Positions 24,705-33,951 of a stretch of 64,000 nucleotides of DNA are shown one piece after another. The notes beneath the pieces are model-generated. The model was not told the DNA's origin, ran no database searches, and saw only the letters and a program-made list of their open reading frames with translations. The translations under genes and the position numbers were made by a program. The stretch comes from Candidatus Sulfotelmatobacter sp. Lineage in GTDB: Bacteria > Acidobacteriota > Terriglobia > Terriglobales > Acidobacteriaceae. The DNA is taken from assembly GCA_036500765.1 (NCBI GenBank), contig DASYBM010000004.1:124001-188000 (forward strand), in the 5' to 3' direction. The first letter of the stretch is position 1; each line of letters begins with the position of its first letter.

Positions 24705-26843
24705 TTACCTGGTTCCTCCCGGAGGCGAGGCTCGAACCGGGGGTGCGGACTGATCCGCCGGCGCTGGGTTCGTCACTGGGGCCACATAGGGGACGTTCGG
24801 CAAGTGCGTGACCTGGCCGCGGGTGGCTTCGGCGACGTTGATGCCGGCGTGATCGAGGAGCAATCCCGTGGCGCGATCGAGTTCGATGCGCGACTTCTCA
24901 TAGGCGGCTTTCGCCGACACCAGATTGGATTCGCCGGTCGTGAGCGTGGCGGCGTCCTGAAGGATTGCGGTTTGGGTGGTGAGTCCAACTCTTAGTTTCT
25001 GCTGATCGGCGTCGAGAGTTTGGCGCGCGAGATCGACCGCGGACTGTGCGGCTTGCACGGCCACACGATTCTGGCGCACGTCGAATTGCGCGTTGCGGAC
25101 CTCGATCCGCACCTGATTCTCCAGTTGCCGCTCCCGCACCTGTGCCTGCCGAAATTCCAATTCGCCGCGCACCTGGTTCGATTGCGCCAGGCGATTGCGA
25201 ATTGGAATGTTCAGGGAAAGGCCAATCCCTTTGTCGGGAGCGGTTGAATTCACAAGTTGTTGTAAGGTTCCGCCATAGCTCATTGAGTTGGCACCGTTAA
25301 ATACTGGCGGGGAGGTGCAGGCGGCGCCGGAAGATAATGTGCACTGCGGGTTCAGGTTTCCACCAAGGCCGGAACCACCGTAGTAGGCGAAGGCATCGAG
25401 GGTGGGCAACAGTGCATTGCGGACAGCCTTGTTGCTGATGTCGCGGGAGTTCAGGTCGATGCGCGACTCCACCAGTTCGGCACGATGCTGAAGTGCATCA
25501 TTAATCATCTCCTGGATCGGCATTACCGGTTCCTGCTGCGGAAGTTCCTCGGTTGACGTGGGGATGACGTCGGCCTCTGCCAGCAGAGGATCGTCGATGC
25601 TGCGGCTAAGGGCATTCTTCATCAGCAATTCCTGAAGTTGCAAATTGTTCTGGGCCACGATCAGATTCTGCTGGTCGGTAGCGACCGTGCTCTGGGCGCT
25701 GACCACCTGGATGGGAGGGACGGTTCCCACCTGGGACTGGCGCTTGGCATCGTCGAGCGCCTTTTGCCCATAGGTCAGGGCTTCCTGCTGAACGCGCACG
25801 TTTTCGTAGGCGAAGACCAGATCCCAGTACATATTTTCGATTTGGTCCACGGTGGTGATGACTTGCAGGCGGAAGGCGACGTCGGAAATCTCGCGATTGT
25901 TTTTAGCGATACGGATGAAGCGCGTGTTGGAGAGAAGCCCGAAGCCTTGCAGCAGATTTTGCGAGACCTTGAATTGAAAGTTCGAGCCCAGTTGCGGGGT
26001 GAGCAGGCTGGCGGTGCTGTTGGTGGTGAGATGGGTATTATTAAAGCCCGCGGTCAAAGTAGTGCCCCACTGAAATCCCTGGGTATAGCCCAAGTCGGCC
26101 GTATAAGTATTTTGGGCAATGATGCCGCCGGGTGCGGGGCTAAAGACGCTGGTCGATATGGTGTTATTTTTGTCGAGCTGCAAGCTGCCCGTGAGCTGAG
26201 GATCGAAGCTGGTAATGGGCGATCCGATGCCGAGAGTGGAACTAACCAGTCCGTTGGTGCCAGTGCCGGCGCCGCCGGCGGCGATGGTTGTGCCTCCGGT
26301 GCCGGAACCGACGGTGCCGCCGAGTCCGCCGACGCCGCCGCCGGGCGTGTTCTGCACGATGCCGGTATTGACGCCGAGAATGGTGGCGCCGGACTTGGCG
26401 CGCAGCAGGTCGGCTTCGGCGATGTTGAGATTGTAGCGCGCAATGTCGAGATCAAGATTGTTCTCGAGGGCGAGAGCGACGGCGTCGTCAATGGACAGAT
26501 AGATCTTGCCGTCGCGCATGAGCGCGTCGATGCGCGGGGAGTTGCCGAGATTAGGCGGCGCCAGTTGCTGCTGCTTGTAGGGTAGCAGCAGATGCGGAAA
26601 GGCCGAGCGGGGAACGGAATAATCTTTTAGCAGAGCGGGCTGGGAGAGAGCGGGCTGGGGCTGCGCGGGTTCGGGCGCGGCCGGAGGCACGGCCTGCGCA
26701 GCGGTAGCGGTGGGAGCAGCAGCCTGTGCAGACAAGCGGGGCGGGACAGTCGCGACAAAAACGGTAGCCATCAGAATGAATAAGATGGACGCGAGCGCCA
26801 GGGGCAACCGCCGGACGACAGAAGTTAGACGCGATGAGAGCAT
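24705..26843 (-). CDS. TolC-family outer-membrane protein (paralogue A)
   Basis: 712 residues from the ATG at 26843, which has AAGGAG upstream. A signal anchor near residues 15-37 precedes a Pro/Ala-rich linker. Two OEP domains follow, with the typical long coiled-coil helices: DDAVALALENNLDLDIARYN, QIENMYWDLVFAYENVRVQQ and AEADVIPTSTEELPQQEP. A roughly 60-residue Gly/Ser/Thr insertion (around GGGVGGLGGTVGSGTGG) interrupts the first half. It forms the outer-membrane exit duct of an efflux or type I secretion system. No inner-membrane pump is encoded nearby. It lies downstream of its paralogue. Confidence 0.88.
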   Translation of the reverse strand: MLSSRLTSVVRRLPLALASILFILMATVFVATVPPRLSAQAAAPTATAAQAVPPAAPEPAQPQPALSQPALLKDYSVPRSAFPHLLLPYKQQQLAPPNLGNSPRIDALMRDGKIYLSIDDAVALALENNLDLDIARYNLNIAEADLLRAKSGATILGVNTGIVQNTPGGGVGGLGGTVGSGTGGTTIAAGGAGTGTNGLVSSTLGIGSPITSFDPQLTGSLQLDKNNTISTSVFSPAPGGIIAQNTYTADLGYTQGFQWGTTLTAGFNNTHLTTNSTASLLTPQLGSNFQFKVSQNLLQGFGLLSNTRFIRIAKNNREISDVAFRLQVITTVDQIENMYWDLVFAYENVRVQQEALTYGQKALDDAKRQSQVGTVPPIQVVSAQSTVATDQQNLIVAQNNLQLQELLMKNALSRSIDDPLLAEADVIPTSTEELPQQEPVMPIQEMINDALQHRAELVESRIDLNSRDISNKAVRNALLPTLDAFAYYGGSGLGGNLNPQCTLSSGAACTSPPVFNGANSMSYGGTLQQLVNSTAPDKGIGLSLNIPIRNRLAQSNQVRGELEFRQAQVRERQLENQVRIEVRNAQFDVRQNRVAVQAAQSAVDLARQTLDADQQKLRVGLTTQTAILQDAATLTTGESNLVSAKAAYEKSRIELDRATGLLLDHAGINVAEATRGQVTHLPNVPYVAPVTNPAPADQSAPPVRASPPGGTR

Positions 26844-27040
26844 AGGTCTTCTCCTTGCAGATCTCGTTGCTGTCTGTTGCATAAGGGGCATGCAGGCTTG
26901 CGATCGGGACTTGCCATCTGCGCTCAATGTGCAGTAACGCGAGCTTTGGATGCAATCAAGTGTCACTCCATCTTAGCGGGAGAAGTTTCCGGGAAACGCC
27001 GGGGGATTGTAAAGAATTGTGCGGCGGAAATGAAATGAAG

Positions 27041-27071
27041 AGGCGCCGCCGTCCGGCCAAGACAACGGCGC
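27041..27071. terminator. GC-rich hairpin between the two TolC paralogues
   Basis: GGCGCCG and CGGCGCC form a 7-bp perfect stem just after the stop of the upstream paralogue. Only a weak pyrimidine tract follows on the minus strand, so it may attenuate rather than end transcription. Confidence 0.35.
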
Positions 27072-27091
27072 CCTGTAGAAGCGTACACAGC

Positions 27092-29167
27092 CTACTGCGG
27101 TGGCGGTGGCGTGGCCGACGGCAAGTCTTTGCGCGGGGCGACGTCGGGAACGTTGGGCATACGGGTGACTTGACCCTTGGCGGCGTCGTCGACGCTGACT
27201 CCCGCGCGGTCGAGCGTTGAACCGACCGCGCGATCGAGTTCGACACGCGATTTTTCATAAGCGGCCATGGCCGAGACGAGTGTCGATTCCGCCGTCGCCA
27301 GAGCGCTGCGGTTCTGTAAAACCAGCGTAGTGGTGGAGGTGCCGAACTGGAATTTTTTCTGTTCGGCGTCGAGCGATTGTTTCGCATAATCCACCGCGGC
27401 TTGGGCGGAAGCGACGCTGGCTCGATTCTGCTCCACTCCAAACTGGGCGTTGCGCACCTCGATGCTGATGCGGTTTTCGGTTTGTTGCAGCGCCATCTGG
27501 GCCTGCTGATACTCCAGCTCGGAGCGGATCTGCACGGCTTGCGCGGCTCGATTGCGGATCGGGATGTTCAGAGTCAAACCGACGCCTTTATCGGGATTGG
27601 AAGAGTTCACGAGCTGGTTCAAGGTGCTTCCGATAGGCGTGGTTGGAAACGTAAAATCCAGGCCGCTGGGGCCACCAGTCGGACTGGCGCAACCGAATTC
27701 AAGCTGTAATTGGGTCGGAGGGTTCGCGCATACGCCGAGAGGACTCTGATTACCGCCAATTCCGGCTCCGCCGTAATAGGCGAATAGGTTCAGCGTAGGT
27801 AGCAGCGCATTGCGCACCGCCCGGTTGCTGATCTCAGTCGTATTCAACTGGATGCGTTGCTCCACAACATCAGCTCGATGCCTTAGCGCTTCGTTCACCA
27901 AATCTTCAGTGGGCTGTATCTGTTCGTTCTGCGGCACTTCCATAGTGGATGTGGGGATCACTTCCGCGCTCGCCAGGTGAGGATCGCGCAGCGTGCGGCT
28001 GAGCGCATTCTTCATCAGCAACTGTTCTAACTGCAGGTTGGTTTGAGCAACCGTGAGCAACTGCTGGTCCTGCGCCACCGTGCTCTGAGCACGAACCGCT
28101 TCGATCGGGGCTAGGCTGCCGATCTCCACTTGTTTCTTGGTGTCGGAAAGCGTTCTTTCGGCAAATGCCAGGGACTCCTGCTGCACGCGCATGTTTTCGT
28201 AGGCGTATACCAGATCCCAGTACATGTCTTGAATCTGGTTCACTGTGGTGATGACTTGCAGGCGGAAGGCTACATCCGACAGCTCGCGGTTGTTCTTGGC
28301 GATTCGAATGAAGCGGGTATTGGCGGGGAAGCCAAGTCCCTGGAGAATCGGCTGAGTGAGCGTCAGTTTAAAATTAGAGCTTAGGGACGGGCTCACAGCG
28401 GAGAAGAAGCTATTCGTCGTTTGCCTGCTGTTATTGAAGCCTATCGATAGATCCGTGCCCCAATGGAAGCCCTGGCTGTAAGTAAAATTCACCGTGCCAG
28501 TATTCTGAACCAGGTGCGACCCCGGTTCGACCCCCTGGAAGATGCTAACTGCGGTCTGGGAGAGATGATCTTCCTGTAGCGTGCCGGTGACGATCGGGTC
28601 GAAACTAGTGATGAGGGAGCCCATACCCAGCGTGGAGCCGACCAGTCCGCCTGCGCCTGCGCCCGCTCCGCCTGCGCCGAGGCTGGTGCCGCCGGAGCCG
28701 GAACCGACCTGCGAGCCGAGGCCGCCGACGCCCGCGCCAGGAGTGTTCTGCACGATACCCGTATTGACCCCGAGCGTGGTGGCGCCGGCGCGCGCACGCA
28801 ACACGTCAGTATCGGCAATGTTCAAATTGTAGCGCGCGATGGCGATGTCGAGATTGTTCTCCAGCGCCAGCGCGACCGCGTCATTCAACGACAGGTAGAT
28901 CTTGCCGTCGTGCATGAGCTGGTCAATCCGCGCCGTGTTCGCCAAATTAGGCGCGGAAAGGTGGCGGGCCGTGTAGGGTCCGATGGGGTTGGGAAAATGA
29001 GACACCGGCCGGGCGTAGTTCAGTGCCGGCACCGGCTTTGTTTCAGGCGTGTTCTGCGGGGTCGGGGCCGTGGGCGGCTCCTGAGCCAGGGATGTAAGGG
29101 TCAGGGTAGCGAATAAGCAGGCAGCGGCGGCGAGCCGTACGGTCGAGGCTAAACGTGCAAATGGCAT
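27092..29167 (-). CDS. TolC-family outer-membrane protein (paralogue B)
   Basis: 691 residues with a signal peptide (1-28, ending LTSLAQ). The two-repeat OEP layout is the same as in the neighbouring paralogue. Shared near-identical segments include RIAKNNRE-SDVAFRLQVITTV, MYWDLV-AYEN and SNRAVRNALLPTL. It has the same glycine-rich insertion (GGLGSQVGSGSGGTSLGAGG). The ATG is preceded by GGAGAAGAG. The shared domain order, insertion and position point to an old tandem duplication. The 248-bp spacer downstream includes a hairpin, so the two may be independently expressed. Confidence 0.88.
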   Translation of the reverse strand: MPFARLASTVRLAAAACLFATLTLTSLAQEPPTAPTPQNTPETKPVPALNYARPVSHFPNPIGPYTARHLSAPNLANTARIDQLMHDGKIYLSLNDAVALALENNLDIAIARYNLNIADTDVLRARAGATTLGVNTGIVQNTPGAGVGGLGSQVGSGSGGTSLGAGGAGAGAGGLVGSTLGMGSLITSFDPIVTGTLQEDHLSQTAVSIFQGVEPGSHLVQNTGTVNFTYSQGFHWGTDLSIGFNNSRQTTNSFFSAVSPSLSSNFKLTLTQPILQGLGFPANTRFIRIAKNNRELSDVAFRLQVITTVNQIQDMYWDLVYAYENMRVQQESLAFAERTLSDTKKQVEIGSLAPIEAVRAQSTVAQDQQLLTVAQTNLQLEQLLMKNALSRTLRDPHLASAEVIPTSTMEVPQNEQIQPTEDLVNEALRHRADVVEQRIQLNTTEISNRAVRNALLPTLNLFAYYGGAGIGGNQSPLGVCANPPTQLQLEFGCASPTGGPSGLDFTFPTTPIGSTLNQLVNSSNPDKGVGLTLNIPIRNRAAQAVQIRSELEYQQAQMALQQTENRISIEVRNAQFGVEQNRASVASAQAAVDYAKQSLDAEQKKFQFGTSTTTLVLQNRSALATAESTLVSAMAAYEKSRVELDRAVGSTLDRAGVSVDDAAKGQVTRMPNVPDVAPRKDLPSATPPPPQ

Positions 29168-29575
29168 CTACTCTTCTCCGTTGATATAAGAACCGAACCG
29201 ATTAAGGTCCTACTGACTGAATTCTTGCGAATACACCCATCTTCAATGCACTTGCTTCAATGCACTTGGGTTTCGTCTGCGACGCCAAGACACCCCAAAA
29301 ATAACGTTCTGTCAGGCGTTGGTACGCTAAAGACTGGCGGAAGGTTCCAGAAAGCCGGAAGAAAGTTGACCCTTCACGTCCTGCTGCTGGTTCGAACTCG
29401 TCCGATAGTCTCGAAGCTCGGAAGTCGGCGGAAAGCATTCAGTATAGCTGACTGGAAGTGCGCTTGACCTGCACCGCATCGCTGCTCGATCCGATGCATT
29501 TCGAACTTGTATATTTCGAACTGGTACATTGCTTTGGAAGCCAGAATGCCATTGGATGAAGCGGCCGGGGCGGGG

Positions 29576-29665
29576 GACTCGAAAGATCGTGACTCGAAAG
29601 ATCGTAATGCGCAGGATCGTAGTTTGAAAGATCGTAGTTTGAAAGATCGTAGTTTGAAAGATCGA
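29576..29665. repeat. Six tandem 15-bp units just upstream of the truA core
   Basis: Units begin at 29576, 29591, 29606, 29621, 29636 and 29651. The last three read AGTTTGAAAGATCGT/A. The first two read GACTCGAAAGATCGT and the third is diverged. They are in frame with truA and would encode a pentapeptide ending KDR (one unit QDR). Two further 15-nt-spaced words (ATTTCGAACT) precede them near 29500. Confidence 0.8.
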
Positions 29666-29668
29666 GGG

Positions 29669-30475
29669 ATGCGCAATCTCAAATTGATTCTCTCCTACGA
29701 CGGAACCGAATTTTCGGGATGGCAAGTGCAGCCCGATGCTCCGACAGTGCAAGGCACACTTGCCTCAGCCATTGGACGCATTACCGGCGAAAAGGTATTG
29801 CCGCAGGGGTCAGGCCGGACCGACGCGGGAGTACATGCGTTGGCGCAGGTTGTGACATTTGTCACGGAGTCTTCCGTTCCTACAGAGAATTTTGTGAGGG
29901 CGCTGAACGATAATTTGCCGGCGTCGGTGCGCGTGCTGGAAGTCGCGGAGGCGGCGTCCGAGTTTCATGCGCGACATTCGGCGCGGGCGAAGACGTATCG
30001 GTATCGAATTTATCGGGAGGCGATCCGTCCGCCATTTTTGGCGCGGTACGTGTGGCATTATCCGTATCCTCTGGTCGAAGAGGCGATGGAGCGGGCGGCG
30101 GAATTGGTCGTGGGCGCGCACGATTTCACTTCGTTTGCCGCGGTGGATCCGGAGCGGGCTACCGATGACCTAAGGTGCGAGAAGGACGTGAACCACGAAG
30201 GAAATGAAGGCTCACGAAGGAACCCAGTGGGATCCAATGTGCGGAGGATTTTTTCTTCATCCTGGGAGCGTACGGGCGACGAGTTGGTCTATACGGTGAG
30301 AGGTTCGGGATTCTTACATCACATGGTGAGAAATCTGGTGGGGACGTTCATTCTCGTTGGCAAAGGAACGTTGCAGATCGAGGACCTGGGTCGCATTCTT
30401 GCAGCACGCAATCGTTCGGCGGCCGGTGCGACGGCGCCGGCGAGCGGATTGTATCTGGTTAGTGTTGAGTATTAA
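29669..30475 (+). CDS. truA: tRNA pseudouridine(38-40) synthase TruA
   Basis: 268 residues from MRNLKLILSYDGTEFSGW, the normal family start. It isomerises uridines 38-40 of the tRNA anticodon arm. The catalytic Asp lies in GSGRTDAGVHA; RTYRYRIYRE-like and GSGFLHHMVRNLVGTFI motifs follow. The ATG at 29669 has almost no space for its GAGG. An in-frame ATG at 29546 with GGAAG at good spacing would add about 41 residues made of KDR repeats, so a longer form is possible. A roughly 20-residue insertion (CEKDVNHEGNEGSRRNP) before the VRRIFSSSWER strand is encoded by an ACCACGAAGGA-type spacer repeat. Confidence 0.95.
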   Translation: MRNLKLILSYDGTEFSGWQVQPDAPTVQGTLASAIGRITGEKVLPQGSGRTDAGVHALAQVVTFVTESSVPTENFVRALNDNLPASVRVLEVAEAASEFHARHSARAKTYRYRIYREAIRPPFLARYVWHYPYPLVEEAMERAAELVVGAHDFTSFAAVDPERATDDLRCEKDVNHEGNEGSRRNPVGSNVRRIFSSSWERTGDELVYTVRGSGFLHHMVRNLVGTFILVGKGTLQIEDLGRILAARNRSAAGATAPASGLYLVSVEY

Positions 30476-30496
30476 GGAACGGAGTCGCCCGTAAAC

Positions 30497-31177
30497 ATGC
30501 AGGCAACCCAGCAAAAGCTGCGCGACAGCCTATGGTTGGCTCTGATCGAGTTCGCCATGGTCGCGGGATTGTTCGTCGCAGATATTTATCATCACATTTA
30601 TCTGAGCAAGACCCCCTATTTGTTCCTGCTGGGATGGATTTCGCTCCGACTGCGTGGAATGAGGTGGAAGGACGTTGGCTTTACGCGGCCGCGCAGTTGG
30701 GGGAAAGCTCTGCTGCTCGGAGTTACGGTTGGGATCGGCATGGAAGTGATGGAATTATTTGGCACACAGCCGCTTCTGGCGCGATGGTTGGGAAAGATGC
30801 CCGATCTGTCGGATTTCGCCGGGATGGTTGGCAATCTGAAGATCTTCCTGATTTACCTGATTCTGGTTTGGACTCTGGGAGCGTTGGGAGAAGAGATCGT
30901 TTATCGCGGCTACCTGATGAATCGAGTGGCTGGGTTGTTTCGCAATACCAGAGCCGCCTGGGTGGTGAGCTTGATCGCAGTCAGCATTGTTTTCGGGTGC
31001 GGACATCTCGATCAGGGAGCCACCGGCATGGTTGAGAATGTGTGGGACGGGCTGCTGCTCGGTGCGCTATATCTGGCGTGCGGACGGAATCTGGCGGTGC
31101 CGGTAATCGCCCATGCGTGTACCGACACTTTGGATTTTGTGCTGATCTATCTGGGGAGATATCCGGGGATGCATTAG
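30497..31177 (+). CDS. CPBP-family intramembrane glutamic endopeptidase (CAAX protease-like)
   Basis: 226 residues with about six membrane helices. The catalytic motifs of the family are present: EEIVYRG (Glu132, Glu133 and Arg), FGCGHLDQG with the first His, and VIAHACTD with the second His. These proteins cleave within membranes and act in prenyl-CAAX processing, bacteriocin immunity or unknown tasks in bacteria. It lies 21 bp after truA on the same strand and is probably co-transcribed. Confidence 0.85.
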   Translation: MQATQQKLRDSLWLALIEFAMVAGLFVADIYHHIYLSKTPYLFLLGWISLRLRGMRWKDVGFTRPRSWGKALLLGVTVGIGMEVMELFGTQPLLARWLGKMPDLSDFAGMVGNLKIFLIYLILVWTLGALGEEIVYRGYLMNRVAGLFRNTRAAWVVSLIAVSIVFGCGHLDQGATGMVENVWDGLLLGALYLACGRNLAVPVIAHACTDTLDFVLIYLGRYPGMH

Positions 31178-31234
31178 ACATCGAACGAGCGAAGGCGTAG
31201 CGGAGCTACGTTTCTGCAGGCTACGGTTTTCTTC

Positions 31235-32806
31235 ATGACTCTTCATCTGCAAATCGCGGCAGCGAAGGTTAGGTCGGTGAATCCGGCGACGGGCGAAGTT
31301 CTGCGTGAGATCGAGTGCGCGGGGGGAAGCGAAATCTTCGCTGCCGTAGAACGAGCGCGCATGGCTCAATCTGCCTGGGCTGAGTTGGGACTGCGCCGGC
31401 GGATTGGCGTGGTGCGCGAGTTTCAGCGCCGTCTGCACGATAAGAAATCAGAGGTAGCAGCCGCCATCACACGCGAGGCGGGGAAGCCGCTCGTGGAAGC
31501 GTTGGCCACCGAGGTGTTGGTGGTACTGGATGCCGCGCGATTTCTTATCGACAACGCATGGCGGCTATTGCGCGATGAACCGGTGCCGCATGGAAACCTC
31601 GCCACCAAGCTCAAGACTGGATATCTGGTGCACGAGCCACATGGCGCGATTGGAATTATCTCGCCCTGGAATTATCCATTCTCGATTCCGGCCACGGAGA
31701 CCCTGGCGGCGCTGGTGGCAGGCAACGCTGTGGTTCTGAAACCCTCAGAATTGACGCCGCTGGCAGCGCTGGAGTTGGCGTCGTTGCTGCATGCGGCGGG
31801 CGTTCCTAAGGATGTATTTCAGGTTATCGTGGGCGACGGGCAAGCGGGGGCGGCGCTGTTGCGGTCACCGATCGATAAGCTGGTATTTACTGGCAGCGTC
31901 GCGACAGGAAAAAGAATTGCCGCTGCGGCGGCCGAGCGATTGCTTCCAGTGGTACTGGAGTTGGGCGGGAAAGATCCGATGCTGGTGCTTGACGACGCCG
32001 ATGTGGACGTAGCATCGAGCGCCGCGGTATGGGGAGCATTCGTCAATGCAGGGCAGGCGTGCCTTTCGGTCGAGCGCGTTTATGTGCATCGCAGTTTGTA
32101 TGAACCCTTTGTAAAGGCTTGCGCGGACAAGACGAAGCGGCTGCGCATGGGCAATGGCATGGACGCCAACACCGATGTGGGGCCGATGATCCACGAGCGG
32201 CAGTTGAAAATCGTGGACGCCCACGTGGAAGATGCGAAATCGCGCGGCGCGCGGGTTCTGGCCGGGGGCAAGCGACTGCCGGAACTGGGAGCTAATTTCT
32301 ACGCCCCCACAGTCCTGGCCGACGTGACGCATGACATGCGCGTCATGCGAGAGGAAACTTTCGGTCCGGTGCTGCCGGTCATGGCGTGCGCCAATGACGA
32401 CGAAGCCGTACGGCTGGCCAATGAATCCGAATATGGGTTGGCAGCGAGCGTGTGGACGCGCGACCGAAAGCGCGGCGAACATCTGGCGCGGCGTATTCAT
32501 GCCGGCACCGTGATGGTGAACGATGTGATTTCCTGTTTCGGCATCGGCGAAGCTCCGCATGGCGGCGTGAAGGCGAGCGGCGTGGGCCGGACGCACGGGC
32601 GATTCGGGCTCGATGAAATGGTGCGACTGAAGTATCTCGATATCGATCGGATGCCGGGGATGAAGAAAGTCTGGTGGTATGGGTACGGCGAGAGGTTACG
32701 GCAACAGATGGAAGGCTTTCTGGATATGCAGTTCGCCAGCGGGCTGGGGACGCGGGCGAGTGGGGCGGTGCGCGCGGCGGGGATGATGGGACGAAAGCGG
32801 CTGTGA
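31235..32806 (+). CDS. NAD(P)-dependent aldehyde dehydrogenase
   Basis: 523 residues; oxidises an aldehyde to its acid. The cofactor region IISPWNYPFSIPATETLAAL, general base Glu242 in ELGGKDPMLVL and nucleophile Cys276 in GQACLSVERVYV are all present, as is EETFGPVLPV. The C-terminal 50 residues after the usual end of the fold (RLRQQMEGFLDMQFASG) are an extension found in some membrane-associated relatives. The substrate is not determined. It follows the CPBP gene by 57 bp and may belong to that operon. Confidence 0.92.
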   Translation: MTLHLQIAAAKVRSVNPATGEVLREIECAGGSEIFAAVERARMAQSAWAELGLRRRIGVVREFQRRLHDKKSEVAAAITREAGKPLVEALATEVLVVLDAARFLIDNAWRLLRDEPVPHGNLATKLKTGYLVHEPHGAIGIISPWNYPFSIPATETLAALVAGNAVVLKPSELTPLAALELASLLHAAGVPKDVFQVIVGDGQAGAALLRSPIDKLVFTGSVATGKRIAAAAAERLLPVVLELGGKDPMLVLDDADVDVASSAAVWGAFVNAGQACLSVERVYVHRSLYEPFVKACADKTKRLRMGNGMDANTDVGPMIHERQLKIVDAHVEDAKSRGARVLAGGKRLPELGANFYAPTVLADVTHDMRVMREETFGPVLPVMACANDDEAVRLANESEYGLAASVWTRDRKRGEHLARRIHAGTVMVNDVISCFGIGEAPHGGVKASGVGRTHGRFGLDEMVRLKYLDIDRMPGMKKVWWYGYGERLRQQMEGFLDMQFASGLGTRASGAVRAAGMMGRKRL

Positions 32807-32853
32807 TCGGTACACGAGCTGTGTCTCTACCGTATGTCTCTTGGCATGATGAC

Positions 32854-33243
32854 TTACTCGTTTAAGCGGTCGCCATGGCTGCGAGGCTGTGAGACTACCA
32901 GGAATCGCACTGGGACGGACGACGGGTTGCGGATCTGATGGCGCTGCCCCGGCAGCACGCGGATGCCGCTGCCAGCGGCCAGAAGCGTGGTTTGGCCTTC
33001 CACTTCCATCAAGACTTCGCCGACGAGGATGTAGAAAAACTGCTGAGCTTTCTCATGATGGTGGCGAATTTCGGCAGCGCCGGGCGGCATGAATTCTTCG
33101 ATCACGCTGAGTTGTTCGTCGTTGACCAGGTACCACGCGTCGCAGTTGATTCCCCAGCGGTAGTGCTCCGCGTTGTCGCGGTTCACCAGGGCGGGGTGCG
33201 CGGGGCTGGCTTTCACCGAAGCGGAAGGGAGTTTTCGTGCCAT
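32854..33243 (-). CDS. Single-domain cupin protein
   Basis: 129 residues from the ATG at 33243, preceded by AGGAGA. A beta-barrel cupin contains PPGAAEIRHHHEKAQQFFYIL (motif 1, with a His cluster and a Gln in place of the usual Glu spacing) and PGQRHQIRNPSS (motif 2). It probably binds a metal; no enzyme activity can be named. It is divergent from the DinB-like gene, sharing a 49-bp promoter gap. Longer in-frame ORF sequence upstream (to 33372) overlaps the other gene and is rejected. Confidence 0.82.
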   Translation of the reverse strand: MARKLPSASVKASPAHPALVNRDNAEHYRWGINCDAWYLVNDEQLSVIEEFMPPGAAEIRHHHEKAQQFFYILVGEVLMEVEGQTTLLAAGSGIRVLPGQRHQIRNPSSVPVRFLVVSQPRSHGDRLNE

Positions 33244-33292
33244 GCTTTTTTCGTCTCCTGCAAACTCTAACAACCAGTGTAATCTGGTCGGC

Positions 33293-33805
33293 ATGGGTGC
33301 GAACGAAATGAAATCGTCGAAACTGGCGGCCTCCGATTCGAAACGGGAATTGCTGCGGCACGCCCTGGCCACGATTGCTTATCGAGGCGGGAAAGCTGTC
33401 CGCAACGCGCCGGTGGGCTTCGACGAATTTCAGGCAGGCGCCGGGACGCGGACGCCGGGCGAAATTCTGGCGCATATCGGCGACCTGCTCGATTGGGCAT
33501 TGTCGATCGCCTTGGGCGAGACGAAATATCGTACGTCCGCCGCTTTGCTGTGGGATCGGGAAGTAGGGCGATTTTTTGCGGCGCTGAAAAAGTTCGACGA
33601 CTACCTCGCCTCCAGTAATCCGCTGCACGCCGCTCCCGAGAAGCTGTTTCAGGGGCCGATTGCCGATGCACTCACGCACATCGGCCAAATCGGCATTTTG
33701 CGCAGGCTGGCTGGGGGCCCGGTGAAGGGCGAAAGCTACTACGCGGCGAATATTGAAACCGGGAAAGTAGGTGCCGAGCAGGCCGCACCTAAACGCGAGT
33801 TCTGA
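33293..33805 (+). CDS. DinB-like metal-dependent protein
   Basis: 170 residues predicted as a four-helix bundle of the DinB/YfiT class (LLRHALATIAYRGGKAVRNA, TPGEILAHIGDLLDWALS, LTHIGQIGILRRLAGGP). The His residues in AHIGDL and THIGQ occupy the usual metal positions. Members act as thiol transferases or are of unknown role. The start is either ATG 33293 or ATG 33308; neither has a clear ribosome binding site. It is divergent from the cupin gene. Confidence 0.78.
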   Translation: MGANEMKSSKLAASDSKRELLRHALATIAYRGGKAVRNAPVGFDEFQAGAGTRTPGEILAHIGDLLDWALSIALGETKYRTSAALLWDREVGRFFAALKKFDDYLASSNPLHAAPEKLFQGPIADALTHIGQIGILRRLAGGPVKGESYYAANIETGKVGAEQAAPKREF

Positions 33806-33951
33806 TTTCACCCGCGCCCGGTATTTCCCGGTTACAGGCCCAGCCCATAAGCCTTCCGCTGTAGTGTTTCGACGCGCGCCTTTCAGTTACAATGACCGCG
33901 TAAGGCCGAATCCGGCGGCGTTTGGGCCGCTCGAACGGGGGGGTAGATTCC

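Noticed and set aside
29390-29410. tRNA-like GGTTCGAA words
   Set aside because: GGTTCGAA-like words here and at 21390 are not embedded in a cloverleaf and belong to word repeats or random sequence.
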